64,000 nt of DNA from Fratercula arctica (taxonomy: Eukaryota > Chordata > Aves > Charadriiformes > Alcidae): NCBI GenBank assembly GCA_947846985.1, contig CANTUZ010000011.1, positions 15,550,096 to 15,614,095 of the forward strand. Reading direction: 5' to 3'. A program made the position numbers and the translations under genes. The notes beneath the pieces are model-generated. The model was not told the DNA's origin. It worked only from the letters and a program-made list of their open reading frames with translations, and ran no database searches. Shown here piece by piece: positions 24,023 through 37,115 of the stretch. How positions within the stretch are numbered: the stretch's first letter is position 1; each line of letters begins with the position of its first letter.

Positions 24023-24190
24023 GTATCACAGAATGGTTTGGGTTGGAAGGGATCTTAAAGAGCACCCAGTTCTACTCCCCTGCTGTGGGCAGGGACACCT
24101 CCCACCAGACCAGGTTGCTCAAAGGCTCATCCAGCCTGGCCTTGAACACCTCCAGGGATGGGGCATTGACACAGCACAACCTGCCCTCCC
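24023..24190 (-). mobile_element. CR1 LINE 3' tail, 168 bp, different subfamily
   Basis: A minus-strand CR1 tail of another subfamily. One 'tcacagaat' unit is followed by 'ggttggaagggatctta', then 'agagcacccagtt', 'gtgggcagggacacctccca', 'ccaggttgctcaaagg' and 'tccagcctggccttgaacac'. The 'gacacctcccaccagaccaggttgctcaaag' wording separates it from the copies at 4304, 10380 and 34420. It fades near 24190. It contains no coding sequence of note. Confidence 0.92.
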
Positions 24191-27100
24191 AGGCATGACG
24201 GAGGGTTTAGTAACCCAGTAAATACAAAGATGTGGTTAAAATTTCAAGACAGACAGCATGAGAGTATCACGTGGAACTCCTATAAATGCTTTACAAAATT
24301 ATGTACCCACCCTTGTATCAAATGGCCTGCTTGCATTGCAGAAACACTGTTGTCGAGGATCTCAATGGTACTACTAGATAAACTTGTCAAACCTGGCTAA
24401 TATTCGGTGAGTAATTTAAGCACTTGTTGCAGTTGTTAAACAAAGGCTTCTCTTGCAGCTTGGCTTGGGAAATGCTGCGCTGTGCCTAGGTCACGTAAAA
24501 AAAAAAAAAAAGCATTGTTATTTTATGAACAGCATGAGATGATGCTATCACTCTTTATTCTACCCTTCAACAGCTTCCTGGTGCTGACTTGCTAGCAAGT
24601 ATTTTGCAGGATTAAGTGACCTGATGTTATCGGGTGGTGGGGCAGAGTTCGGCTTGTCCAGATGGATCTGATCAACTGACGCACTGTCCCCTCTTCAGCG
24701 CCCAGAGAAATAATCCCCATTTTTCATGCCACGTGCCAGGAGACGTTGTCAGGTTTGCATAAACAGATATTTTGACAAGGAAGTTTAAGTTGTCCCTCTG
24801 TTATTTTGTCTAATACTTCTCATGTTTTGTCTATTGTATCAGGTTGGTTAAAACAGGAGTGCAGCCCATGGGCAGCATGCAAAATATGTAGACAAAAACT
24901 TACTGTCTGCTTAATTTTTCTATTAGACTATACTTGTGGGTTGAAGAAATCTACTCCAACTTGGGAAAATATTCTCATATTTCAAAGCGAATCATTAAAA
25001 AATGAAGTTTTAACACCAAATATGCATATTCCAGCCACAACCTTGATGCTGTCCCTCCAGCGATGCCCGCTGACCCTCAGTTGGGAGAACCAGCTCAGCC
25101 TGATTGTATCATAAATGTTTCAGTTAAGGGCTATAAAAATTATTAAATGTCCCCTGCTGAAGGGCTAGGCCATGTGCATCCTCCTGTTATGAAGGAGAAA
25201 TGTGGCCATGTGTTGGCAGGGTGCTCCTGGTCCTTCTTCCCGTCACCCACCCTCCCTGGGGAAGTCTGGCACTGCCTGGTATTTGTCCTGCTTGTCCTGA
25301 GGGACACAAGACCCTGTATCCATGCCTAGTGTGGCAGATCCATGTAATTTACCTGCAATAATTTTACTTGTCCTAATGTAGCAAGGGCCATTCCAGATCC
25401 TTGAAGACCCTGCGGCAGAAGCAAAACAAGCTCACCAGTTGCTCACCAAACATGAGGAGAAACAAAGAGCAGAAAGGGTCATTGGTTTGAAACATCTACA
25501 GGTGTAGCCTACATCATTTAGCAGATTTCCAGTATTATCTTAATTTATAAATATATGTACTGTCATATGTTGTCCTGGTTTGAGGTAAAACAGAACCAAA
25601 ATATGTCAGCCAAAACCACAACATATGTAATTGCTGGCTGAAGCTGCCCAACAAGCTCTGACCACAGCAACCACGCTGCAGTCCAGAAGTCCACACGATC
25701 CCTGATATTTCTGCCCCAGTCTGCCTGTCCTCCAGACCTTACAGGGATGCAAAACACAGAACGTGTTTCTTAAACAACTATCAATCACAGTCGTATCCGT
25801 ATTATGGCCCCGGCCAGGGCTGTTTCCTTTAAAACTAAAACAATCTTGCAATGTGCCTTGAAAAATGAGGAAATCTGGGGGATGAAATCTTGGCTGTGTG
25901 CAAATGAGTGGTAAAACTCGCATTGCTTCAGTGGAGGTTGGCCATCACATCAGCTCTTCTGCTCCAGGGCAGCAAAGGAAATTCCGTGCAGGGTGCATGG
26001 CCCCTCTTTTGGCAGGGAAGGTGTTGGTTTAAGCATCTCAGCCCAGCCCAGCAGCAGCGGTGTATCGACGAGCAAGGTAACAGCTGATGTAGGTATGTCC
26101 AGTGTGGGTTATGAAGCTGTTAATCCTCCACAGGTTTTAATAATCATTTAGTATTTTGCGAATACGCTATACTATAAATGTCTTACTAAAACTAAATTAA
26201 ATGCAGATTTGGAACATAAATGTGTTCTAGAAATTTATGAGGGATCTTAGCAGAGAATAATTTTTTTAGACGCTGCTGTGAAAGCTACAGAATATCAATT
26301 TCCAAACTACTATAAAATACTGTGTGTTAGTTGTCAGTTATTAGAGAATGTGCCTGTGGAGGTATGGCCTAAACCCCCATGCAATCCCAAAACTTAATTC
26401 ATCAGCAGGAATTTCCAGGGCTGTAAAAAGCAAATAAGTAATTTCCCTGACAGTGCAGTACTACTCCACCTGGGATTGTTGGGTGCAGGTCCCACCTTCC
26501 CGGCGCTCACCAGGCTCGGGAAGTGCAGAAACGCTGTGCACAGCCCAAAGGCTGCAGATATTAGGGCTGGTGGTGCTTGTTTGAACCATCAGTGTTTGTC
26601 TCCAACAGTAGCATGCTATGTTGGTTGCAGTACCAGATTTGATGCCAGACTTCAAGAAATTATGTTCAATACTGAATTTGTGGTTCTCGTCTGTTAGCAA
26701 TTGTTTGCTGAATTGTTTTAACCCTAAGGCCTTTGATGAAAAAACCCTCAGAACATGTTTGATTTTACACCCTGAGTAGGCCCACCAAAACCTGTCAGGA
26801 GAGCTCAAATATCAGCTCGCACACAAAAGACCTTTGCTGGCGGAGGGCATGAGTCAGTTTGTACAGCCACAGCCTGAGCACTTCTGACAAAGCTCAAGAC
26901 CATTTTGGACACAGCTTGAACCAGAAGCCGCCTTCCCCTGGTGTCAGGGCTGAGCCTGGGTCCCTAAAACCCTCACGTGCACCCTGGCTCCGCACAGTCC
27001 TACCCAGCACAGCTCCTGGGCACCATGGGGCCAATCCTCCTGCAAAACAGGGCTGGATGTGTTTTCTGAAAGCGAAAAGAGCTGAGAAACTCATGCCAAA

Positions 27101-30100
27101 ATGAAAAGGAAGAACAGAGCAAGAGTACAGACACACTCAGCATCGCTGCTGGCTCCAGCGACTGCTGAGAAACACCGATCCGAGCAGCTCCGGTTCCCTG
27201 CGTGAAGCCGAGGGTCTGTCAGTAGCACTGTCACAGCTGAGTCCTGCAGAAGCAATGCTGCATTCGTTTAGGTCTTGGGTTCCTCTTCTTCCCTGAGAGT
27301 GGCCCTCGGAGTTCCTGCACCACTCTCTGCACTGCCTGGAGTTGTGGTGCTGATAAATTCAGGGAAGCCATTCCCAATAAACATCAAGTGTATCACACAG
27401 CACGAGGTACCATTAGAGGACACTGTTGAATGTGTTGACATGCCCTTGGTAGAACTTATATCAACAACACTGTGTATTAATTTGAAACACTTATTGTTGT
27501 TTTAAAAGAAGAAAAGCAAATCTACAACAGTTTCAATCAGCTTACAAAGCTATTAACAACTGCAAAAGCTGGACCTCATTCACGCTGCAGTCATTTTTTG
27601 GCTCAGATGGTCAGGCTCTGAGGTATGCGAGGATCCCGTTTTCTGAAGGAGAACAGGCCATCAGTCTTGCAGGGTTTAACAGGAGAGCAAAGCTGTTCGC
27701 AGAGATATCATCGGTACCACAGTCAAGGAACAGCATCGACCTAAAACTCCTCAGTGGCTGGGGAGGTCAGAACGACTTTTAGGGAAGACAAAATAGTGGA
27801 GAAGCAGCTAACTGGTCCAAGGATTGCACCTTATTTCAGAGTTGTGCCAAATTGACTTCATGGTCTGCACCAAAAATGAACGCATAGTTTTCATGTCCAC
27901 ATGTGTATTTCCTAAAGGACCATTTCTGTTTCTAGTAATTCTAGATGCAATTGTAAACTAATAGGATGTAATAAATATTATTATAATAAATATAATAAAA
28001 AATGCCCTAATCAGGCACTATGGAAATCTGCTCCCATTCCGACAGGGAAAGAGGGGAGAAAGGAAGTGGCAGGGCAAGGGCAAGCTCCTCTGAGTGCTGG
28101 TATGAGCACTTGGGGTGGTTTCTAGAGGGGAAAAAAGAGACACTTGAGATTGACTATGTCCTTTCTGCGGAGCAAATCAGTGTTGATGACTTCCTATCAC
28201 TTATGAGACTGATGCATCTATGATTTCTCTTTCCAGCCCTGCACTTGATTAAAGGACACTCTGCGTCCAGAGCAATGTTGTTATACAGAATGCCTGTGTT
28301 ATCAAATAATAAACCAACTGTCACAATATTGGCTTGAGCTTAGGAATTTTCTAGCTTAGGAAGATTAAGATGATAACAGTTCAAGTAAGTACCATTTTTG
28401 ACTAATTGTTTGCAGATACGGTATAGAAGCAATATGGCTTGCTTTGGGAAAGTAGTATGACTTTACTATACAAATTTCTAGCTGAAACATAGCTAAAAAA
28501 ATGAATGCTCAGAGCCCAAACTTGCTGAAATCTCTACATTTCCATTCATGAGATGGGAAGCTGCAGTTACAGGCTGAAGACTTGTCCCAGCATGCTGGTC
28601 TCCCCTTTAAAACTGAAACAAAAAGGCAGTTACTGTATTCGATTCAATCAACTGGACTTGGATTTTCTTACAACCACATGGGCAGCTCTTCAGATCTATC
28701 TACAGAGAACTGACTAGACCTGTGAACAAGTCTCCCCTCTCCTTGCACCATACCCGTAAAGACACACACACAGAAATTCACCCTACGAAACCCCTACAGA
28801 ACCCCTTGAAGCTCCCAGTGCTTTTTCTAACCATTAATATATGGCCTTTTCTATATAGGAAGGTGACAAGGAACACCATGTCTCTATCACTCACTTCATA
28901 TGCTCCTGTACTCTCCGTCCACCAGGAGCCACCAGAATCTTTGCACTTCTCATAATAAAAAGGGAAATGAATGTCATGCCTACATCCCACATGAGACTGG
29001 ATAGGACCTGAGTTATAAACAGAAAATCTATGAACAGAAAATTTAGTGCTACTTTCCACCCCAAAAGACACCTGAGGTTGGAGCAGTATTCTCTGATCCA
29101 GGCTTGCTGTTGCCTGTGACCTGCTACCAGCATGAATTTTCCTGCTGATCTCTGTGGGGTGACCGGCCCAAGCACCCTCTCCTCCATGGGCACTCGGATT
29201 GCTCTGCAGCACATCAAGCAAAAGGCACAAAAGCAGAAAGATCTCGGTTCTCCATTCCAGCTGAGTCAGAGGCTCAATATATGACCTTCTGTCACTGGGT
29301 CTTCTTATGTCAAAACCAAAACTGAGTTTAATACTAGGAACACACTGAGAACCAGATGCTCCATCTGAGCCAAACCTTTCTGGGTAAATATATTACAAAG
29401 AACACAAATCACATCATTTCAAACTTTGGGAATCTGTATATATTTAAATGTATACAAAATTCTGCTGTTTCTTGACAATAGGTTCATACTCTAGAAGAAC
29501 AGAAATCCAGCAGACTGAAATTAATAATGCATTAGAACAAACACCAGTGCATTGTTTCCCATTTAAGGAACTGCCTGAATATAAATAAACCCTTATTCAT
29601 ATTCTGTGATTTAAGTAACAAAATCATTCTTACCCAGAGTAACAATTGCATCTTTCAGAAAATTAAGAGATAAAAATTATTTTCAAGAAGAAATCCAAGG
29701 AATCAGTCTTGAACTCTGATGCACTCATGCTTTTGCTGTCAATGTACTGAAATCACATAACCAGAATGTGACTCAGTTAAAAACTCTTCCTCTGCACGTC
29801 CCCAAAATTTTAGAAGACTGAACTGGATAAGCGAAATTCTGCTTTTGATGCTCTACTTAAAGGTACTGTTTCCTCAAAGTGGCCAAATCATGTATCGCCT
29901 AAATTTGCACAAGCTTTGCCTCTCACTAAGGCCCGTTTTCCCTCTCGCAGAATGCAAGAGGCAGGCAGTGCGTGGGAACATGGATACACATATTTGCCCC
30001 AAACGATGGTTTAGATAAAAATAAAAAAAAAAGCTAAACATGGATCAGGGATCATGGAATCACTGAAATAATTTTCTTACAGAACCTCTCTACTGGCAAT

Positions 30101-33100
30101 GGGGCGCGGTATCACAGCAATGGTGAGAACGTGGTTTGCTTTGCCTCCAGGGTCACAGCCTGGAACAGGAGCAGCTCCTGATTATTCAAGGTCACTGGAC
30201 AACAGGCAGACAAATTATTGCACATTTGCACATCTCCAACAATACTTCCAAATAACACCAGAAAGGACGTGGGCAAATGTTTTAAAAATGTCATTTTTAT
30301 GATAGAAATACATCAGAAATACAATCAGAAACACAAAGAAAGAGTTCAATTTGATAACCAGTCGTGTGGTTCAAAAAAAAAAAAGTACAATGCTTTACAT
30401 TCAAATACAATAACAAGATCATTTTTCCTATAATTTCACAGTGAAGAATGTTGGTTGCAAGGTAGATTACTAGCCACTTTATTTTTATTTTATTTATTAA
30501 ATGTATAAGCCCAGAGCCTTTTACTACAAAATTCACTGCAGCATACACAGCATTTGGAGTGAACAAGAAAAAGACCCAGACCATAAAGTCTTTTCCTTTG
30601 CTTATACTATCAGTTTGTGAAAACAACCATCTCATGAACAAACCATTTTAAACAAACAGAATTTTATTAGTGTGCAGTACAGCAAATTGTGATTTCTCAC
30701 ATAACTTTGTCACATGCCAAGCACTGATTTCCTTTTTATGTAAATGAAAGCCTATAAAATGATGCAATTACCCTCCATACATACATTAGTTTAAATGCCA
30801 GGGCGCTACAAAAGTCATTTATCTTTCATACTTTCTGTTAGGCTGCAAGTCAGCTCTGAGGTTTAAATTTTGTTTAAAAGTTCTTGGCTAATTGATCACT
30901 TTAGAGATGCTTTAAACACAGGTAAAACACCGACAAAGACTTTTAAAGTAAGCTTTCTTAATGGATGAATTGCAACTATACATCATTTTTCTTGCTACTT
31001 CCCTACCACCGTCCCATTAAACCTAATAAGTTCTATTAAAGCTGTTAACATGTGGCATCTGTTAATGGAAAGTGTATAATGCACAAGGCATGAGGGGGAC
31101 CTGAGGGCTCATAGAAGTAAAGTTTGGAACAGAAAGACAAATTCTGACCATTCACGAAGTTAATGTAACAACAGGTCAGTGTTTCAGGCCTCTCCTGGAC
31201 AGGATTCCCATTTAAAGCCTTGCAGCAAGGTTAGGTTCACTGGCACAGCCGGTTGGTGCACATGTTATATTTCAAATGCTTCAGCAGATGAAACGTAGAA
31301 GTTGAAGGAAAAAAAAACCCAACATATATTTATTCTTGGCTTGAGAAAACAGTGTGACACATGACAAGCCTGGATCTCTTTTGGAGAGGCTGTGCTCTGT
31401 ATTACTGAGATTAAGTTTGATCATTCCTGAAGGAAGACAGAAATCCCCAAACCTGGATGGCAAGGGCTGTAATAGTTGCTCTTAATGTCTGCTGTTAGCT
31501 GATTACCGACATCTTGAAAGCATTGCTCAAGCAGGCCTTCTTGCAAGCTTCTGTCATGTGGATGCTCTGGCAGATGGAGAGCATGCATGGCAGAAAGTGG
31601 GCGACGGGGAGCTTCAAGGATCGGCCCGTAATCAACAGCTTTGAACTGTTCCTCACTTGTGAGACCGCTTTACTCGTTACTAGGGGGACTATCAGAACAT
31701 ATTATAATGACCAAAGGCAGCCCATGTAGTAACAGCTGTGAGTGTAATCCAAAAATTAGCTCATTAGTTCACAGGAAAGTATTTTCTACTCGTCTTTCAT
31801 TACAAAAAATGTGTCTGCTTGTTAGCGAAATCTAGAGCTTCAACTGGAACCTTTAAAACATTAGCAATGCACATGTGCTTTTCTGTGCCTTAGTGGGAGA
31901 TTTATTAAGTTTATTCTCTAATCTCTGTTTACAAGCAGAAATATGATGAACATAAATCATTTGAAAGAAGATTTCAAGCTACAAATCCAGTTTGCCATTT
32001 CCTGATGTCATTATGTTATTTCAAACCTGCAATTAATTCTTTTCTTTGCTGGCCTGTTTGTTTTTAAAAACAATTTCACTCCACTTGACCTTTGTGTTTC
32101 TTGGAAAAATGTTCAAAGTTGGAAATAACTCTAGATGTTATCTGTTAGTGCTTATTTACGGTACACAGCATGCTAAACTTGAGCTGAAGCTTAGGAGCCC
32201 CAGAGAGATACAAGTTGTGAGAGGCAAAGCTGCAAACTACCGGTAGGAAAGAGTATCACAGTTACGCTGTGGTCATTATTAAGGACAGTCAGGCTACTCT
32301 TCGAGTGGTGGCTCTTATAAAATCCTCAAATATTAACAGAAGAAAAGGAAAAAATGATGATATATTGCCAGCTCTTGCAGAAACTTACTCTGTTGTTGCT
32401 AAAACAGAATGTTTCTCATCATAGGACAAAACAGTGCAAGTGAGCAGTGACACCGCAAATTAAATGTTTATACAGCAGATATGCATATCAGTATCTACTG
32501 TATAATAGTCCTGTATATTGTACAGTAGTACAGCAATGGCATATGCAATGCATAGCAATTATCCTGCAAATCATTAATGTGTCTAGTTTATGCACTGTAC
32601 AATTAATACCTTTTCGTAATATTCTAGGTTGTATTTTCTTCTTTATAATGAAGAAAATCACAGACACAAAAAATCAGAGATCTAAACAATGAAGTGGTTT
32701 TGCACTTCGAACAGGAATAAGACAGCTCTACCTGTCTGTTCTGGCACTGTTGGCAATGTAAGGAATTATCGCAGAAACGTGAAAAATCACCTTGGCACAT
32801 CCCTTTTTTACAGTCCTTTTCTCCTAGGTTTACTCATCACCATTTCACACAGCACAGGAGCCGTGATCACACATATCTGAGAATCCTATAAAGTTTGTTC
32901 TTTATTGCCAACTTGCTGCAAAGCTTGAACTGCAGCAAGAAAAATTTTACCCCTCCCCTGCTCTTCAACCTGGGATTGTGACCCATGGCGTAGCCAGTTT
33001 GGTCTCAAAGCCCAGCCTGTGAGCGCAGCCCCTCCTGCCAGCCGAGACGCGGATGCTGTGGCCATCCCCAAGTGCCGAGACAGCTCCTGTGCTGTGTATG

Positions 33101-34419
33101 CTCCATGGTCATGGGAGGAGAACCGCCCCCCACCCCGTCCCCCGCCATTCGCTCCTGGCACCAGCCGGCACCCACCTTGATATATGGCAAGTACCTCTAG
33201 GGCAGTGGACCTGCAGCTGGGAGATGCAGCTGCTGCAACACCCACAAACAGCCTGGCTCTGACTGTTCTCCCCTACATCCATGCAATCACTCTGAAATTC
33301 GGATTGCCAGCTGAAGTCGGTGGGAAATGTTCTGTTTTGGTCTCAAAGCCAGCTCAACGTAGCTCCTTGTGGTCTGCAACTCTAAAAAGTCAGCCATTAA
33401 ACCAGCCTCAGCTATCTTTCAGAATGAATTGTGTAATTAACTTTTAATTGATCAATACATTAGGGCGTGCCAGGCACAGCTCACTCAGGACCACACACCC
33501 ATTAGGCAGGACAAATTTTTAGTTAGTGTAAAAGCCCAATGAAAACCCAGATGCCCACAGTCACAGACTGGAGATGCTGCACGCTGTTTAGGTGGGTTAC
33601 AGAAGGGGGGGCAGGTTATGTTTCAGAGTCCAAAAAACCCCCCAAACCCACCCAACCATAAGCTTTAAGCTTAGACCATTTTAAAAAAAATAGGTCTTTC
33701 TGATCCTCTAAGCACAGTATCAGACTGGAAAACGGGACACGAATCCTTTTCCAAGGGCATGTGCATTTCTTCAGCATTTCTTCAGCTCCATGTATTCAGC
33801 CTCCTGGGTCCACGCTGACACCTTGATGCATTGCACATCTGTATCGCAGCATCCCAGACCAGAGGCCAAAGATATTTTATTTAGTTTACATTTTCCTGAG
33901 GAACAGCTGATTGTCTTCCTTGAAGTGGGAAGGGGAAAGCTGGCCCAAAGCACACACCCCAGCAGCAGAGTCACAGCCCCAGAGCAGGGACCGCATGTCC
34001 CATGGGAAGGAGGGGTGCAGCTGAGAGAAAACTGGAGCACACGAAACCCACCAACATGAACAAATTGTGAAAGATAAGAAGAGATTGATCCAAGAAAGGC
34101 CAAGGCAGAAAAGTAGCAAAATGAGGAGTCCCCATTTTCTCCACCAGGTCAAGCCATTCCAGTTGTTAAACAAAACTGACAAAAAAACCATCTGCCAGGG
34201 CATTTCAGTGAGGTTTTGGTTCTCATTTATAAAAGTGAGAGGTAGTATAAGATGATGAACAGTGAGTTCCTCAGATGGGAAAACTGTGGCACCTCTTTCA
34301 CCCCTCCTTTTCTCTACATACGTCATGGAAAGCACAGGAGAGGTGCAGAAGAAACCAGCCTAACCGGGGGTTGGGTGTTGCAGTAAAATGTCAGCACGCT
34401 GCACAGCAGTGCCACCATC
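24191..34419. other. About 10 kb non-coding DNA, largest repeat-poor stretch here
   Basis: No gene, CR1 or RNA gene is recognised. Visible items: an A15 run (24497-24511), an LTR-like start word at 25571, an AT-rich patch at about 27966-28000, and a hairpin near 32495-32528. A minus-strand open frame of 150 codons (28778-29230) has no recognised domain. Two stretches, about 30660-30960 and 32440-32600, are AT-rich but non-repetitive, with POU/homeodomain-like words, and might be conserved regulatory DNA. A short GC-rich patch lies at 33000-33180. Being so poor in transposons may itself mean constraint, but this is not tested. Confidence 0.45.
32495..32528. repeat. Inverted repeat ctactgta / tacagtag
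   Basis: An 8-bp perfect inverted repeat: ctactgta (32495-32502) and tacagtag (32521-32528), separated by 18 bases. Just downstream are POU-like words (atatgcaatgcat, and tgcaaatcattaat around 32569-32582). The stem is too short for a confident RNA structure and may be a coincidence in AT-rich DNA. Confidence 0.5.
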
Positions 34420-37115
34420 CATAGAACCATAGAACCATAGAACCATAGGGTTGGAAGGGACCTCTGGAGATCATCTAGTCCAACCCCCCTGCCAGAGCAG
34501 GGTCACCTAGAGCAGGTTACACAGGAACACGTCCAGGCGGGTTTTGAATGTCTCCAGAGATGGAGACTCCACCACCTCTCTGGGCAGCCTGTTCCAGTGC
34601 TCTGCCACCCTCAGGGTAAAGAAGTTCTTCCTCATGTTTAGGTGGAACTTCTTATGCTTAAGTTTGTGCCCATTGCCTCTTGTCCTGTCCCCAGGCACTA
34701 CTGAAAAGAGCCTGGTCCCATCCTCCTGACACCCACCCTTGAAGTATTTATAAGTGTTGATAAGATCCCCCCTCAGCCGTCTTTTTTCCAGACTGAAGAG
34801 ACCCAAATCCCTCAGCCTTTCCTCATAAGAGAGGTGTTCCAGTCTCCTAATCATCTTTGTAGCCCTCTGCGGCACCCTTTCCAGCAGTTCCCTGTCCTTC
34901 TGGAACCGGGGAGCCCAGAACTGGACACAGTACTCCAGGTGTGGCCTCACCAATTAGAGTAGAGGGGGAGGATGACTTCCCTCCACCTGCTGGCCACACT
35001 CTTCTTGATGCACCCCAGGATGCCATTGGCCTTCTTGGCCACAAGGGCACATTGCTGGTTCATGGTCATCCTGTTGTCCACCAGGACTCCCAGATCTCTT
35101 TCCACAGAGCTGCTCTCCAGCAGGTCACCCCCAACCTGTACTGGTGCATGGGGTTGTTCCTCCCCAGGTGCAGCACCCTACACTTGCCCTTGTTGAATTT
35201 CATAAGGTTTCTCTCTGCCCAGATCTCCAACCTGTCCAGGTCTCTGTATGGCGGCACAGCCTTCCGGTGTGTCAGTCACCCCCCCCAGCTTTGTGTCATC
35301 AGCAAACTTGCTGAGGGTGCACTCTATCCCCTCATCCAGGTCATTGATGAATATATTGAAGAGGATTGGACCCAGTACTGACCCCTGGGGAACACCACTC
35401 GTCACTGGTCTCCAACTAGATTCTGTGCCCCTAATCACAACCCTCTGAGCTCTATCTTTCAACCAGTTTTCTATCCACCTTGCTGTCCATTCATCTAACC
35501 CACACTTCCTAAGCTTCCCTATGAGGATGCTGTGGGAGACCATGTCAAACGCCTTGCTTAAGTCAAGATAGACCACATCTACCGCCCTCCCCTCATCTAT
35601 CCATCCAGTCATGCCATCGTAGAAGGCTATCAGATTAGTCAGACATGATTTCCCCTTGGTGAATCCATGCTGAGTACTTCTGATAGCTTTCTTTTCCTCC
35701 ACGTGCCTTGAGATGATGCCCAGAACGAGCTGTTCCATCATCTTTCCAGGGATGGAGGTGAGGCTGACCGGCCTGTAGTTCCCCGGCTCCTCCTTCTTGC
35801 CTTTTTTGAAGACTGGAGTGACATTGGCTTTCCTCCAGTCCCCAGGCACCTCGCCTGTTCTCCAGGACTTTTCAAAGATGATGGAGAGCGGCCCAGCAAT
35901 GACTTCTGCCAGCTCCCTCAGCACTCTCGGGTGCATCCCATCAGGGCCCATGGACTTGTGAATATCTAAATTATCTAATTGATCCCTCACTCGCTCCTCC
36001 TCAACCCAAGGGAAGTCTTCTTCTTTCCCTGTTACTTTATTCAATTCCTGGGACTCCTGAGGGCTGGGCCGAGCAGAAAAGACCGAAGGAAAGAAGGCAT
36101 TCAGTAACTCTGCCTTCTCCGCATCCTCCGTCACCATGACTCCTGTCTCATTCAACAGTGGGCCCACAACTTCTCTGGTCTTCCTTTTGCTTCCAATATA
36201 CTTGTAGAAGCTCTTTTTGTTGTGCTTGACGTCCCTAGCCAGGTCTAATTCCAAGGCGGCCTTGGCTTTCCTTGTTTCATCCCTGCACTCTCTGGTGGCA
36301 TTCTTGTAATCCTCCCAAGGGGTCAGTTCCTTCTTCCACTTATTATAAACTTCCTTCTTCCACTTGAGCTTTTTCTGAAGCTCCCTGCTTAACCATGCAG
36401 GTCTCCTGTGTCCCTTGGCCAATTTCTTTCTCTTAGGGATGCACCGATCCTGAGCTTGGAGGAAGTGGTCTTTGAATATCAACCAGCTTTCTTGAGCCCC
36501 TTTGCCTTCCATAGCCCTAGCCCACGGGATCTCTCCAAGCAGTTTCTTGAAGAGGCCAAAGTTAGCCCTCCTGAAATCCAAGGTTGTAATTTTACTTCTT
36601 GTTGTTTTGTGGATAGTGCCCATGATCCTGAACTCAATCATTTCATGATCACTACAACCTAGGGTGCCCCCAACCTTAATGTCCTCCACCAATCCCTCTG
36701 TGTTTGTCAGTACCAGGTCTAGAAGTGCTCCTCTCCTTGTTGGCTCCTGTACCACCTGTGTCAAACAGTTGTCATCAATGCACTGGAGGAGCCTCCTGGA
36801 CTGCCCATGCCTGGCTGTGTGGTCTTCCCAGCAGATATCAGGGTGATTGAAGTCCCCCATGAGAACCAGGGCCTGCGATTGCGAGGCTACCTTCAGTTGT
36901 CTGTAAAAAGCCTCATCAGTTTCCCCATCCTGATCAGGTGGCCTGTAATAAACACCCACAACAGTGTCCCTCATATTTTCCTGTCCCTTAATCCTCGCCC
37001 ATAAGCTCTCAACCCGCTCTTCATCCACCCCTAGTGAGAGCTCAATGCATTCCAAATGCTCTCTCACATAGAGTGCAATTCCACCACCACGCCTTGCTGG
37101 TCTGTCTTTCCTGAA
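34420..37115 (-). mobile_element. CR1 LINE, 2.7 kb, partial endonuclease + RT + 3' UTR
   Basis: The largest mobile element in the window, on the minus strand. Its 3' end is at the left: three to four units of 'catagaac' (34420-34447), then 'gggttggaagggacctctgg' and the short 3' UTR. The ORF2 stop codon is at 34507-34509. ORF2 then extends rightwards to about 37115, where homology ends inside the endonuclease domain (the minus strand reads ...[18 protein letters not shown]). ORF1, the 5' UTR and the first part of the endonuclease are missing, so the copy cannot be autonomous. It is much longer than the other nine copies. No target-site duplication is seen. A 10-bp tandem repeat (gcctttaaca, twice, 37124-37143) lies just outside the truncated 5' end. 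Confidence 0.97.
34507..37114 (-). pseudogene. CR1 ORF2 (endonuclease/reverse transcriptase), frameshifted
   Basis: ORF2 of CR1 normally encodes an APE-type endonuclease followed by reverse transcriptase, which nicks target DNA and copies the element RNA in place. The main open part (35178-37067, about 629 codons; the frame stays open upstream to about 37114) keeps these motifs: [10 protein letters not shown] (residues 71-80), LDLVLTN (116-122) and GCSDHEMI (137-144) from the endonuclease, and [10 protein letters not shown] (374-383), NYRPVSL (430-436), [11 protein letters not shown] (498-508), [10 protein letters not shown] (558-567) and FADD (588-591) from the reverse transcriptase. The catalytic aspartates are present. 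The frame breaks near 35240, again near 35128 and near 34955 (one base missing before [12 protein letters not shown]), so the C-terminal domain is split over three frames. The last piece, 34507-34953 (148 codons), ends in the normal CR1 C-terminus [17 protein letters not shown]. Confidence 0.95.

Noticed and set aside
28778..29230. 150-codon open frame, minus strand
   Set aside because: No recognised family or motif; overlaps another open frame of about 108 codons on the same strand. Length alone is not enough in 64 kb.
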